From CAVQCT01 sp964371785 (GTDB lineage: Bacteria > Zixibacteria > MSB-5A5 > GN15 > FEB-12): 64,000 bases of DNA. Location of the stretch: contig CAYJOL010000009.1 of the NCBI GenBank assembly GCA_964371785.1, positions 1 through 64,000 of the forward strand, given 5' to 3'. Below, piece after piece: positions 1 through 10,700 of the stretch (positions are counted from its first letter, which is position 1; each line of letters starts with the position of its first letter). The notes under the pieces were generated by a model. That model did not search any database. It saw only the letters and a list, made by a program, of their open reading frames with translations, and was not told the origin of the DNA. A program made the translations under genes and the position numbers.

Positions 1-1
1 T

Positions 2-31
2 TATGATCCGGAGGGACCGCTTGTCGTTTGA
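2..31 (+). CDS. cas2: CRISPR-associated endonuclease Cas2, C-terminal end only (subtype I-C)
   Basis: The window opens inside a reading frame that gives YDPEGPLVV followed by TGA at 29-31. From memory of the family, subtype I-C Cas2 proteins end in a tail of the form YDPEGPL plus two hydrophobic residues, and cas2 is the last gene of the I-C operon, directly before leader and array. Both the residues and the position fit. Cas2 pairs with Cas1 in spacer acquisition. Only nine codons are visible, so the call rests on this tail and on the I-C type repeat that follows; the rest of the cas operon would lie to the left of the window. Confidence 0.7.
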   Translation, partial: YDPEGPLVV

Positions 32-214
32 AACGGTGCGAACCGGAAACGAGCAGCTCCTTCGTCACGGATTCGCAAGTGTCCCAAGTTCAATGATGAC
101 TTATAGATACGAAACAATTATGGCGAGGCGTGACACAAGAAACGTAAAAGTGAAAGCAGGTTCGCGAAACAGCCCACTTTAGTTGTTGAATGACTGCTGT
201 TTACAGTAGTCGAT
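32..214 (+). promoter_or_regulatory. CRISPR leader
   Basis: This 183-bp stretch between the cas2 stop codon and the first repeat has no gene and is richer in A+T than the array. Mutated repeats cluster at the far end of the array (repeats 11-18), which is the trailer in most arrays, so the leader and promoter should lie here. Transcription would run rightward, leaving the repeat end ATTGAAAC as the crRNA 5-prime handle. The assignment is inferred from position and repeat degeneracy; I did not identify a specific promoter. Confidence 0.6.
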
Positions 215-1394
215 GTCGCCCCCTTCGCGGGGGCGTGGATTGAAACACCGTTGCGGATACTACCATCGGCGGCAAGACATAGTCGCCCCCTTCGCGGGGG
301 CGTGGATTGAAACTCCAACATCCGATGGTGAGAGTTGAACTGATTCAGCGTCGCCCCCTTCGCGGGGGCGTGGATTGAAACTGCCCATAGAGCCTGTCGA
401 ATTGCCATATCTCCCTGGTCGCCCCCTTCGCGGGGGCGTGGATTGAAACTGTGTTATTGTCGCTGAGGGCGTGAGGGTCTTCCGAGTCGCCCCCTTCGCG
501 GGGGCGTGGATTGAAACAGTCCAGGCCATGTTGTAGCTCCATCAGCGGAGCAGGTCGCCCCCTTCGCGGGGGCGTGGATTGAAACACGTTTCGCGCGTTC
601 GCACCGGCTCCGGTCGTCAGTCGCCCCCTTCGCGGGGGCGTGGATTGAAACCTGAAGTACCCCATCATCCCTCCGGAATGTCGAATGGTCGCCCCCTTCG
701 CGGGGGCGTGGATTGAAACAGATCCTCTTCGGTGGTCGGTTTGTGTGGCATCGAGTCGCCCCCTTCGCGGGGGCGTGGATTGAAACTACAAGTATCATGC
801 GCGACCAGCCAACGACGACTCGTCGCCCCCTTCGCGGGGGCGTGGATTGAAACGTCAATGCGCGGACTCACGACGCGGGCGCTCCGGCGGTCCCCCCTTC
901 GCGGGGGCGTGGATTGAAACATCGTTGAGAGACGTCAGGGAGGTGCAGGTGGCGGAGTCGCCCCCTTCGCGGGGGCGTGGATTGAAACAGCTTGGCGTAT
1001 CCGAATATACGGACCGCTTCTTTAGTCGCCCCCTTAGCGGAGGCGTGGATTGAAACATCGGTGTCTGCCATGGGCTGAAACCGAGAGCGGCCGTCGCCCC
1101 CTTCCCGGGGGCGTGGATTGAAACCCCTTGAATCCGGGGCTCCGATGCCAAAAAAAGAGGTCGCCCCCCTCGCGGGGGCGTGGATTGAAACTCGAGAATC
1201 TGGTCGCGGGCAATGAGCAGGGTTCCGGTCGCCCCCTTCGCGGGGGCGTGGATTGAAACGTAGTTACGCGCGTGGCCCAGCGGTTACGCTGCCGGTCGCC
1301 CCCTTCGCGGGGGCGTGGATTGAAACGACGGCATTGCCGAGACCGAACATTCCCAGCACGGCGTCGCCCCCCTCGCGGGGGCGTGGATTGAAAC
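215..1394 (+). CRISPR. Subtype I-C CRISPR array, 18 repeats and 17 spacers
   Basis: Eighteen copies of a 32-bp repeat begin at 215, 282, 350, 418, 486, 554, 620, 688, 755, 822, 890, 957, 1025, 1093, 1160, 1228, 1295 and 1363. The repeat starts GTCGCCCCC, folds as a short GC hairpin (CCCCC TTCG CGGGGG) and ends GTGGATTGAAAC, the typical I-C pattern. Spacers are 34-36 bp. The first ten repeats appear identical. Repeat 11 has lost one base near its 5-prime end, repeat 13 has two substitutions, and repeats 14, 15 and 18 have one each, so the right end is the old trailer. All reading frames across the array are repeat translation artefacts. Confidence 0.97.
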
Positions 1395-1529
1395 ATAGTC
1401 TAGAGCTAACCGCAGAGGACGCGACCGAGAGTTTACAGAGTCTCACAAACCCGTTTGAACAACTATTGGATAAGGATCGACAGGAAAGTGAAGGGGCATC
1501 ACACATAATAACAATATAACAATGACCGC

Positions 1530-2039
1530 CTACTCTGTTTGATTCTTTCTGTTCAATTCCCCCTCTAGTTTTGGGATCTTGCTTAGCATATTCTTACATT
1601 CTCTGTTTACTCGTTGATCCAGATCAAACCACTTTTCACAATCAAATTGGAGCTCACCATCCGCCACAGCTTTCGCGTAGTCAGTAAGGTCATATGTCAA
1701 GTCTCCTATTTTCGTCCCCAATATCAGGCCCTTCTCCCTTACCAACGATCTAAGTTCGGCCCGATGCTTATGAATCGCGGGCTTTCGACTCTCTGCTTCC
1801 CCTGCGGAGTGATGCAGATTGCTGAGATTGTGATAGAGTTCTGATAAGTGACGATAGATTGAAGAAACCGTCGTATACCTTTCCTTGTGGATTTGTCCTA
1901 TGAGCTCAAGTTCTGCCTCGTGTTTTCTCTGCATTATGCTTAGTTTATAGCCAAAATAGCGCCAAAACCCTGTAGTAATTAATGCTAATGCAAGAATTAC
2001 AATTGAGGGAACACCAATATCTTTTAGCAATTCTATCAT
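1530..2039 (-). CDS. Hypothetical membrane-anchored coiled-coil protein
   Basis: This 169-residue protein has one N-terminal transmembrane segment (about residues 9-27, rich in I, L, A and V). A charged, helix-prone region follows (QRKHEAELELIGQIHKER and onward) with several His, Glu and Lys residues that could form a coiled coil. The ATG is preceded by a strong AAGGAGG site. I do not recognise a family. It stands alone between the CRISPR array and the secreted-protein operon, with nothing to suggest a role in CRISPR immunity beyond adjacency. The topology suggests a short N-terminal anchor with a cytoplasmic helical domain, but that is inference. Confidence 0.75.
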   Translation of the reverse strand: MIELLKDIGVPSIVILALALITTGFWRYFGYKLSIMQRKHEAELELIGQIHKERYTTVSSIYRHLSELYHNLSNLHHSAGEAESRKPAIHKHRAELRSLVREKGLILGTKIGDLTYDLTDYAKAVADGELQFDCEKWFDLDQRVNRECKNMLSKIPKLEGELNRKNQTE

Positions 2040-2229
2040 ACTCAGCGAGTCCTCCTTATTTGAGTTTAGAATGGAAGCTTCTTAACGGCGGTCTGTTCAA
2101 TGGACCAGCATTCCTGTGTACCTCTGCGAGGAAATGGCCATATCCTTCGCATTAGTAAATAGTAGTGAAGTCATTGGAAGGGATTCCTATTTGGAACTCT
2201 TCGTCACAGCAATGACATCAAGGTAGCCC

Positions 2230-4092
2230 TCACTCTATTTGCTGAATCACCGCATCACGCAATTCAATGTCTTTGTTTGAATAACCGTTGAACAAAATCG
2301 CGCTTGGTCTCTTTGTTACGCCTGGTGGAAATCGCAATGGCGCAGTCCAGAATTGATGCCATTCTCCGTCGGAGATCGGATGATCAACAGTAGATATTGG
2401 CAAGTCTCCGGTAGGCTGTTCAATCATTTCTGGTCCAAGTGCCCACTGCAAAGCGTCCGACGAGGTCGAGCGGTACCAAAAGCCAACACTATACATCGCA
2501 GATGGACTCAGCTGAGCTGCCTCGGCCAGAGGAACTGTCTTCCAAGAATCAAAAGATGGTTGCTCAGTGACGGCTAACGATGTACTTGACATTGCATCCT
2601 TCGTCACCCCTGTGGCTTGTAGCTGATTGCCTTTCCGAAGAATCGAACTTGAGGAAGCCATTGTTCCGCAGGGTGGTAACAATGCTGAACAGGGGCCGAC
2701 ATTGTAAGTAAAGATCACACTGGCGGGAGAAGAAGGGTTCCCAGCAATGTCTTTGGAATAGACACTAAAATTATTGGATCCTTGCTGAGTGGCATATGCG
2801 CCAGTGGGAAGCGAAGTGCTCGCGGTGAAACTCTCTGCTCCGCCGTTAACGCGCCAATAGTAGCCGGCAAGCCCAGAGTGAGCATCACTCGATGCTCCCC
2901 AAGAGAAGGCGAAGGAGTTGACACTGTTGGTTGAAGGGCTTGCGACGGGAGTTCCAGGAACAGTCGGCAGGGTGCCATCGACACGCAACGTGAAGTTTGG
3001 TTCACTGCCATCGTCCTCACATCCTTCCGTAGACCATGGCGCAACGTATTGAAGACATGGGCCATTGATGTTTGGCATTTGGGCCGTGAAATTGAAAGTA
3101 GCTGTGGCCTGCGGCGGAATGGTGCCTCCTCCAAAACCACCAATTCGCTGACAGTTGATCCACGACGAGTGATTGGCACAACCGCTACAGGTGATGTCGC
3201 AAGCGGGCCCATCCACCGATCTCAATTCCATGAAATTCGGGTTCGATACGCCACCAGTGTTGTTCCAGGTGGCGGTTCCAATGTTCTTATATTTGATCCA
3301 CAGGGGATACGTCTCTCCCGGTTTTCGCCACGGAAGAGTACTTTCGCTCTGGCCCACATAATCTGCCGCCAGAGACTGGCCAGTTCTGTCGTTGATAAAT
3401 GAGAGCCCACTGATATACCCGAAGTTGCTAATTTCTTGTCGAGATTGATAATATCCTGCACAATTGGTTGCCGGATCGGCGGTTTGACAGTTCTCGTTCG
3501 CGCGCATCTCAAAATGAAGATGTGGCCCTCCTGATGTGCTGCTGTAAATTGTGCCAATCAGTTGACCAAGACTGACTACCGCTCCAGTGCCTCCGCAAGC
3601 TAACGCGGCACCAACATCAGTAACATGCAGATAAGCAGAACTTACAACGCTTGTATTCTGGTATGGACTTGGTACGGTTGTCCCAGAAAGGAAATACTGC
3701 GACACAGATGTCTGTTGGGGCAAGTCATGTTTGATAATTACCGCATAGCCCAGACTGCTACCTAGATATACGATTCTTGTGATACGACCGTTCGCTACCG
3801 CATAGACTGGAAGCCCGGCATCACCACCGGAATTGTTCAAATCGTCTCCCGGGTGATAGTTGTGATTGGGGCACTCTGGGCTGACGCAAAGATCACAGAA
3901 TTCTCCGAAATTGTTATTATCTGTCCATCCGTTGCCTACGGGATTTACGGAATTTTGAGTGGGGTCCGCCTGTCCATTTGCCAAAACTGGAAAGACAAAT
4001 CGGTCAGCTGTGGCCGCGAAGGCATCATGCGCATTCGTAAACGCCAACATTGCAAACAAACTAAAAACAAAACTAATAACTACCGACTTCAC
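2230..4092 (-). CDS. Secreted M23 (LytM-type) metallopeptidase with Ig-like and Fn3-like domains
   Basis: The 620-residue protein starts with GTG and a signal peptide (about residues 1-27, ending AFA). An M23 endopeptidase domain follows, with the zinc-binding HPGDD motif (H-x-G-x-D, around residue 78) and the GPHLHFEM motif (HxH, around residue 190). M23 enzymes cut peptidoglycan or other peptides. Next come a domain resembling the NBR1-type Ig fold (KPGETYPLWIKYKNIGTATW, about 255-370), an Fn3-like segment (about 380-470) and an unassigned C-terminal domain. Its GTG overlaps the stop codon of the upstream gene by 4 bp, so it is the last gene of a translationally coupled trio of exported proteins. 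No sorting domain is visible at the C-terminus. Confidence 0.85.
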   Translation of the reverse strand: MKSVVISFVFSLFAMLAFTNAHDAFAATADRFVFPVLANGQADPTQNSVNPVGNGWTDNNNFGEFCDLCVSPECPNHNYHPGDDLNNSGGDAGLPVYAVANGRITRIVYLGSSLGYAVIIKHDLPQQTSVSQYFLSGTTVPSPYQNTSVVSSAYLHVTDVGAALACGGTGAVVSLGQLIGTIYSSTSGGPHLHFEMRANENCQTADPATNCAGYYQSRQEISNFGYISGLSFINDRTGQSLAADYVGQSESTLPWRKPGETYPLWIKYKNIGTATWNNTGGVSNPNFMELRSVDGPACDITCSGCANHSSWINCQRIGGFGGGTIPPQATATFNFTAQMPNINGPCLQYVAPWSTEGCEDDGSEPNFTLRVDGTLPTVPGTPVASPSTNSVNSFAFSWGASSDAHSGLAGYYWRVNGGAESFTASTSLPTGAYATQQGSNNFSVYSKDIAGNPSSPASVIFTYNVGPCSALLPPCGTMASSSSILRKGNQLQATGVTKDAMSSTSLAVTEQPSFDSWKTVPLAEAAQLSPSAMYSVGFWYRSTSSDALQWALGPEMIEQPTGDLPISTVDHPISDGEWHQFWTAPLRFPPGVTKRPSAILFNGYSNKDIELRDAVIQQIE

Positions 4093-5525
4093 TTGCCACC
4101 CCCCGCGCTCGCAGTCTGCGCACTCTCCAGCCGTTTATTTTCCAGTCCTTTACGTTTTGCCACTACCCTATAGCTAAAAGAGGCATTGGATTGCCCTGCA
4201 TCCTTTTCAATCACGTCAAAAGTAGTATCACCAATTTTCACGTACAACCCATTGCACTCATCTTCTTCCTGCAAGAACACCATCATTTGATTTTCATCAT
4301 CAATAGTAACGGTCTCCAGAAAAAGCGGATCGAGGTCAATGCGACATTCTCCGTTTTCAAGTCGCGCTTTGCCATAATCAGTAAACCAAACCTCGGCTGA
4401 TTCCTCAGAGTACATTTTAGTCATTCCCTGCGATGTCCGAACTATGGCGTTCTTCGCGCCGGTCACGCAGAGGTCACCAATAACGTGAAGCTTGGCAATT
4501 GGATTGGTAGTCCCGATTCCCACATCGCCAGTTGGAGTAATACGCATTCGTTCGCCGCGGTTCCCATAAGACGTAAAAAAGCTGAGATATGCCTGGTCGA
4601 GACCACCCGCTGTCCACCCCTCAATCCCTGACCAAAGATCCCAGCCACTGTAGCTGGTCCCGAAGCGCACCCCTCCCATGAAAGCATTGGGTATATCACC
4701 GCCGCTGAATTGCAGGTTTCCTGATTCTATTTGAAGTCGCTGAGTTGGGGCGGACGTCCCGATGCCGACGTTGCCGCCCTCGCGAATCACCATCCTCTCC
4801 GTGCCAAAATCAGTTGTAAAGATGTGGCCATCGTGAGCATTATACTCAAGACCGTCAGGTGTCATAGGGCTACCCAAGCCTCTGACGAGAATCGATAAAT
4901 TCTGCTTGCCAGAATCATTGATTGCATCGGATCCAAATCCCTCTCTAAAGAAGATTCCACTTCGCTCTCCGGCATTGTAAGCGTCGATCAACAAGTTTCC
5001 TTCAATTTGAAGTTTCTCAGATGGTGATGCCGTCCCAATTCCCACATTGCCAGTTGCCCGATAGACGTCACTTCCTGTAGTAGTCCATGCCGCAGTACCG
5101 GAAGTCGAATCTGCAAAGCCCGCGCGAAATGCGTATGCGGCAGAAGTAAAACGAGTGCGGGGCGTCATTTCGGGATCGGCTCCAATCGTCACACCTAAAT
5201 ATCGTACAGAATCATCAAAGAGATTCGTTGGGAATGGCGTGACAGAACCCAGCATAAGTGTGAACAATCCATCCGTGATCGTTACACCTGTGTGTGACTC
5301 TGTCCATAAAGGGTTTCCACCACTTGGGGCGGCGTAGATGCTAAATGTGATCGTAAAACTACCGGTCAGGGGAGCAGCACCAGAGCTGGTCGCTCGCCCC
5401 TGATAATTCATGAGTGACGGAACAGCTGCCCAGAGCGTACCCATTCCGACCACTAGCAGGGACATTGTCAGGACTAACAAATGTCTCATTGGCGTGAGAT
5501 ACTGCCTCTTTTGATTTACCTTCAT
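4089..5525 (-). CDS. Secreted tail-fibre-like structural protein with NVGIGT repeats
   Basis: This 478-residue protein has an N-terminal hydrophobic export signal (about residues 12-33). A domain beginning NYQGRATSSGAAPLTG and containing DGLFTLMLGS and PRTRFTSAAYAFRAG follows, then at least three GNVGIGTxxPxxxLxIxG motifs (around 160, 250 and 335). The NVGIGT repeat is familiar from trimeric phage-fibre-like and large bacterial surface proteins. The end (GDLCVTGAKNAI onward, about 350-478) is shared almost residue for residue with the upstream gene product. The ATG overlaps the upstream stop codon (ATGA), and the downstream M23 gene overlaps its own stop codon. A surface or extracellular fibre role is inferred; no enzyme motif is visible. 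Confidence 0.8.
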   Translation of the reverse strand: MKVNQKRQYLTPMRHLLVLTMSLLVVGMGTLWAAVPSLMNYQGRATSSGAAPLTGSFTITFSIYAAPSGGNPLWTESHTGVTITDGLFTLMLGSVTPFPTNLFDDSVRYLGVTIGADPEMTPRTRFTSAAYAFRAGFADSTSGTAAWTTTGSDVYRATGNVGIGTASPSEKLQIEGNLLIDAYNAGERSGIFFREGFGSDAINDSGKQNLSILVRGLGSPMTPDGLEYNAHDGHIFTTDFGTERMVIREGGNVGIGTSAPTQRLQIESGNLQFSGGDIPNAFMGGVRFGTSYSGWDLWSGIEGWTAGGLDQAYLSFFTSYGNRGERMRITPTGDVGIGTTNPIAKLHVIGDLCVTGAKNAIVRTSQGMTKMYSEESAEVWFTDYGKARLENGECRIDLDPLFLETVTIDDENQMMVFLQEEDECNGLYVKIGDTTFDVIEKDAGQSNASFSYRVVAKRKGLENKRLESAQTASAGGGK

Positions 5526-7086
5526 TTTGCTACCATCTCTCCGGCCACTTCAAGCCGGGCATTTTCGTAACCCTTGCGCTTTGCGGCGATTCTGAAGCCT
5601 ATTTTACCATTTGAGCAGCCGTTGTTCTTTTCAATGATTTCAAATCCACTCGCACCCCGTTTCACGACTAATCCGTTCGTCACATCATATTCCTGCAACT
5701 GAATCTGCATCGGGTGTTCCGAGTCGATATTTACTGCTTCGAGAACAACTGGATCGAGCGAGACCGATGCGTGACCGTCGACGAGTTGCACTTCGCCGTA
5801 ATCGGAAAACCATGATTCTGCGGCCTCTTCGCAATAGAATTTGGTCATCCCCTTTGAAGTAGGAACGATAGCGTTCTTTGAGCCAGTCACGCAAAGATCA
5901 CCAACAACATGAAGCTTCGCAGTAGGGCTAGCCGTGCCGATGCCGACGTTGCCGTTGCTATGCAGAACTATTCCTTGACCAAATTTCCAATCCCCTCCGG
6001 CATCCCGATCAGTAATCTGTAAGAAATCTCCGCCAACATTTGTGCGGGGGTGAATGATGTACTCTTCTCCAGTGCCTCCCAGCAAAATGTCGCCAACAAC
6101 ATGCAGAACACCTGCCGGGGTAGTAGTACCGATACCCACCATTCCATTCGGACCAATATGCATCCGGACTTGGGGTGCGTCTGTGCCTTGACCAACGTCG
6201 TTGGTGAGGAATTGCAGATACGTATCCCACGAGCTGCCTCGATATCCTCGAATTCCCGACGAACCTGCGGCGGCAAAGCTGAAACGCATGTCTTGATAGC
6301 TACTCTGGTCTGCCGGTGAGTTCGGGCCAAGAATATTTAAGGCCAAGTTACTGGGCACATAGCTTCCGAGCGTTGCATTGCCGCGAACTTCCAGATTATT
6401 GGTCGGTGTGGACGTACCAATTCCGATGTTTCCGGCGGATGTAATTCGCATTCTTTCTACGCCGCCGTTAGTACCTATTGATAGACCTTGCCCACCCAAG
6501 GTATATATTTGAGCGACTGAATCCGCTGCGGCGCCAATGACAAGGTCTGAATTACCATTATCACTGCGAAAACGCGCAATGTCGTTCACACCTGTGGGTA
6601 CGGTGACCGTTAGAGAGCGGTCGGGACTCGCAGTCCCAATACCCACATTTCCCACCGCGCGATAGACGTCACTACCGGAAACAGTCCAGGGAGATGTGCC
6701 AGCTGACGAATCGGCATATCCAGCCCTAAGCGCATATGGTGCCGACGTGAATCGGGTACGCGGTGTCATTTCTGGGTCACCGCCAACAGAAATGCCCAAG
6801 TAGCGGGTGAATCATCAAACAGATTAACGGTGAACGGTGTGATAGAACCAAGAACTATGCTGAACAATCCACTTGTGACAGTTACTGCTGAATGTGTTTC
6901 TGTCCAGAGAGGTGATCCGCCAGACACCACATTGTAGATACGAAATGAAACTGAGAAGGTGCCATTTTGTAGAGTTCCGGTTCCGTTTGTAAGACTTCCC
7001 TGATAGTTGATTAGGTTCGGTCCACTCGCTGAAGCAACTGCCGCCATCATAACCACAATTGACACAAGCTTGATCGCTGATCTCAT
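5522..7086 (-). pseudogene. Tail-fibre-like structural protein, interrupted by a one-base frameshift
   Basis: Two reading frames (6766-7086 and 5522-6799) together give a paralogue of the adjacent downstream protein. The first carries the signal peptide and NYQGSLTNGTGTLQNG, and runs to NLFDDS before going out of frame. The second resumes at YLGISVGGDPEMTPRTRF, exactly where the paralogue reads NLFDDSVRYLGVTIG. The frame breaks near 6806-6807, where one base is missing relative to the paralogue. There is no obvious slippery heptamer, so a sequencing error or a real null allele is likelier than programmed frameshifting. The rest is intact, with four or more NVGIGT motifs, and still overlaps the next gene as ATGA. 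A GGAGGAG site precedes the ATG at 7086. Confidence 0.8.
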
Positions 7087-7473
7087 CGTTACTCCTCCGT
7101 CTCAGATTCTGTGTATTCTTGTGTTGCTAAATCTCAAATATAAATGTCGAATATGTGCCCGACGATTCCACTACCGTATGAACTTTTCCTGCAGGTTGTG
7201 AAACGTAAGCTATACATCGACCGCCACCAGCGCAATAGCATAATCTGCGAATAGAACATTCGTTTCAGTTCACTGAATGTTACCGCATTGTCTCCGGCGG
7301 CAATTGCAAACTCTCGATACAAGCGTATGGTCAAAGTGCAACGCGTTTAATTTCTTGTTGAATTCGGCAGAGGCTCTCTGTACGTTTGCACCCATGTTTG
7401 CGGAGAAGAAACATGGGCTTTTATTTGAAAATGGAATCATGACGATCAGAGGCCATTGCTTTTCTCGTCACAA

Positions 7474-7583
7474 TAGGGCCTCTGTTCTTTTCGTGGATAT
7501 AGCCAACGCTGCTACTGTAAGTCGTTGTCCGGCACCATCTGTTGCCCCCGTAACTCATCTGGATAGAGCATCTGCCTTCTGAG
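7474..7583 (+). pseudogene. Degenerate duplicate of the tRNA-Arg(UCU) 5-prime half and its upstream region
   Basis: Positions 7544-7583 read GCCCCCGTAACTCATCTGG and onward through ATAGAGCATCTGCCTTCTGAG, matching the acceptor, D-arm and anticodon arm of the intact tRNA-Arg at 16860. The match stops after the anticodon loop, so no tRNA can form. The similarity continues upstream: TAGGGCCTCTG lies 70 bp before the tRNA start in both copies and GTCGTTGT lies 23 bp before it in both. This is therefore an old duplication of the locus rather than chance. The remainder of the gene-free stretch 7087-7702 shows no other recognisable feature. Confidence 0.75.
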
Positions 7584-7702
7584 ATTCCATCGAACCCAAT
7601 CTCCTTGTCGATGAAGGTGAGTAAATCGAGCCTCACATCCTCACCGCTAGCTAGTTGTGAACTGGCATTTCGATATCAGGTAGTATATCAGTGTTGATAG
7701 CG

Positions 7703-10700
7703 TTATTTCAGATACAACATCTTCTTCGTCTGCACACTTTCGTTTGTCTTGAGCCTATAGTAATAAACGCCTGACGCAACTTCCGAATTCGATGAATTCG
7801 TCCCGTTCCACTCGAGGTCTACTCTGCCCGGGTCCAACCTGCCAGAGTACACGGATTTGACTTTCTGTCCTAATATGTTGAATATGTCAAGCTCGACGTC
7901 GGATGGCTCATTCACCATTATTGAGATCTTCGTTGTGCTGTTGAATGGGTTGGGATAATTCTGAAGGAGATCGGCGGAATTAGTTCGCGATTGATCGGCA
8001 GCCGACGTCGTCTCGTAGTACCCGACAGCCTTCAGAACGTATTGTACATTCTGCTGCGTTGCGCGTGGCGTCGCAAATGACAACTCGATACTGCCGCCGG
8101 GTCTGAGCACAAAATAGTTGCCGTCAGTCTGTTCTATCTGATTGAGGACGGACGCGCCGTCGGCAGAGGCTGCAGTTTCGTCCGAACAAATATCAACCTG
8201 ATCTATCTTTCGGCTCTGGTAGAAGGCGATCTGATCGGCTCGGAAATAATCATTCCATGTAAAGCGAACCACCGGCATCGGATTGTATTCTACTAAGTCA
8301 GGTAATTCCGTAAAGCAGTCGATGGTAGGACGAATGCGAGGGAACAGCCTGTTCATTTGGACGAATCCCCTCGAGTTGTCAAGTACTTCGACAGTCACCA
8401 GATTGTCTCCGGCCGAGTTCAAATCTCCACTTGTGACATTCACTTTGTTGATGTTCTTCGGAGGCGGTTCGGGACCGTTTACCCCGGGTGGGGTTGATCC
8501 GTACGGTTTCTTCAAGCCGCGTGAGGAGTAAATTGAATCAACATTCGGGAAGAAAAGTTCCAATTCTCCGGGTCCATAGTACTCAAAGTAGTTACCGTCT
8601 TGTTCTTTGACGGCCTGGGTCAAATCAGTCCCGAGAGGACTATTGGCGTGAAATGGAGGAATTGGATCAGTGAGGGCTACTACTTCCCCCGTCTGGTTTA
8701 GAGCCAATCTCTCTCCAAGCTGCAACGTATACGGAATCGCCAGTAAGCTAATATGATCGATATATGAGGTCTCTTTCTCCTCCTCGGTAAGTTTTATCCT
8801 GATCATTCCGTCGGTCAAGTCAGGCACAACTGTGACAGGGCAAAGATCCGTAACGTCACGGGTATCCCTGAGATTGTCCTCCGATTCTGTAAGGATGACA
8901 TTATCTTTCACGTATCGGCCGCTACTCAAAACATAGAATGTAGGGCACCCAGAATTGACTTGTATAGTCACGTACTTTGTCCTGGTGACCTCATGGCCAC
9001 CTTGGTCGTTGACATGACATGATATCAAGACATTCACGTGGCTGCCTGCTGGGGCATGATACTGGACCTGAGCACCGGTGCCAGTGAAATAACCGGTGGA
9101 GGCCGTCCATTCGTAGTCGAGGTGATCTCTCTTGAAATATATGTCAGCAAAATCGTCAGCGTAAATCGAGGCAATGACCACAGTATTCTCGTTGATCACC
9201 GAGGGCATATTTATATCATCTACAACCGGAGCACTTCCCCAGTCTGCGCTGATCGACACGTTATCAAAGTACCCGCGGAATGGTTGGGGTGGATTTGTCG
9301 AACCTCCCTTATATTCTATAAGAAGCTGATCGAGAGTCGCGCCATCGTAAGGGCTCAAGTCGAACGCGAAGAAGATAGGATCGTCTGACCAGACAGGTTC
9401 TTGCCTGTTCGCAGCTCCGATTATGATTCCGTTTTGATCTTCAACATACTCTCCACCAATCGCGTCAGACAACAGACTCCCGTTGGCAAGGTGTCCATTT
9501 ATGCTCAGCTTGGCGATGCCAGACGGATGCTGGGGGATTCTTGCCCAAAAAGTGAGGAAACGATTATTCTCATTGATCGGCAAGTTGAAGTTAAACAGAC
9601 TCCAGGACGAGTTGACCGAAGCGACTGCTTGATCTGTACCCACTATCTCCATGGATCGATCGTCGTAAATTGCGTCTTCCGGGTCTGCCGATACGCTTAT
9701 CCTCACGGTATCAGCGTTGATCTGGTACGTGCTCCTTCTGGTATTCTGAATTGGAAATGGGGAGTCCAGTTCGAAGGCTGAGGAGAATCCAGAGTCGCTT
9801 GTTGGCCAACTATCGTTATAAAGTACGAGCGACGGATCGCCGAGAATCGAGAACATACTGTAAGTATCGATTGAATTTGCCTCTATAGGGTTCTTGAGCC
9901 CCCATATCTTCGTTGCCACGAAGATATGGCCAATCGACCAATCAGGGTGCTCAAAGTAGAGGGTAAGAAATTCCGCCGCGAAGCTCTCGCAAGCGTTCTG
10001 ACCGGTAAAGCCTGAAGCGCCTATAACAGCCACTGCTCCCTTGGTCGATTGAACAAGCAGATTTTCAGCCATTGATCTTTGGGATCCGGATGAGTACGCC
10101 GTATCAGCTTCGCCCGTATTACAACTCGCCGCCAGGAAGAGAGGAAGTCGCACAGAATTCGAGAGATCGGTGGCAACGTCAAATGACGGGCGGGTCCAAA
10201 TGTCGAAGTAGTTCATGAGGTTGCTTCCGGTGGCCATGCCAACAATGATCGTCTTTCCATTGTTTACGAGACTGTTCAACGCATTTTCCCGGCTCGCAGG
10301 AGTCGCGTAATCATTCATCTTTAGATAGGTTTTGTCTACATTTGCTGGACATACCTCGTCTTTGATTCGGTTCATCCCAGAAATTACCCACGCCGGTTCA
10401 GGATTCTCGTCACCGCGTGTGCTATCGCCCACAACGTAAAGTATATCGCTATGCCATGAAGTGTCCGGATTGGAAACGGGGTCATGATACCGATGGGATT
10501 CGTATGCCTCAAGTTTCTGCTGGTATGTTGCGACCTCGCTGCGGCTTATCACCGGTAGCCGCCCGATGATCAGCCGTGGACAACGATCTGTGTTCGAATG
10601 AAGGAAACCGACTCCAGATGTGTCGAATGATACGTAGCTGTTGTCATATAGGGTCCTGTGGCCAAACTGATCAATATGATAAAATCCAGGTATGAAATTC

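Noticed and set aside
118..1519. Many open frames across the CRISPR array on both strands
   Set aside because: They are translations of the 32-bp repeat (QSTPPRRGR, NPRPREGGD, SIHAPAKGA in three frames) joined by spacers; none has a ribosome site or family similarity.
2230..7086. Prophage tail-fibre module
   Set aside because: All proteins have Sec signal peptides and no portal, terminase, capsid, baseplate or integrase gene is nearby.
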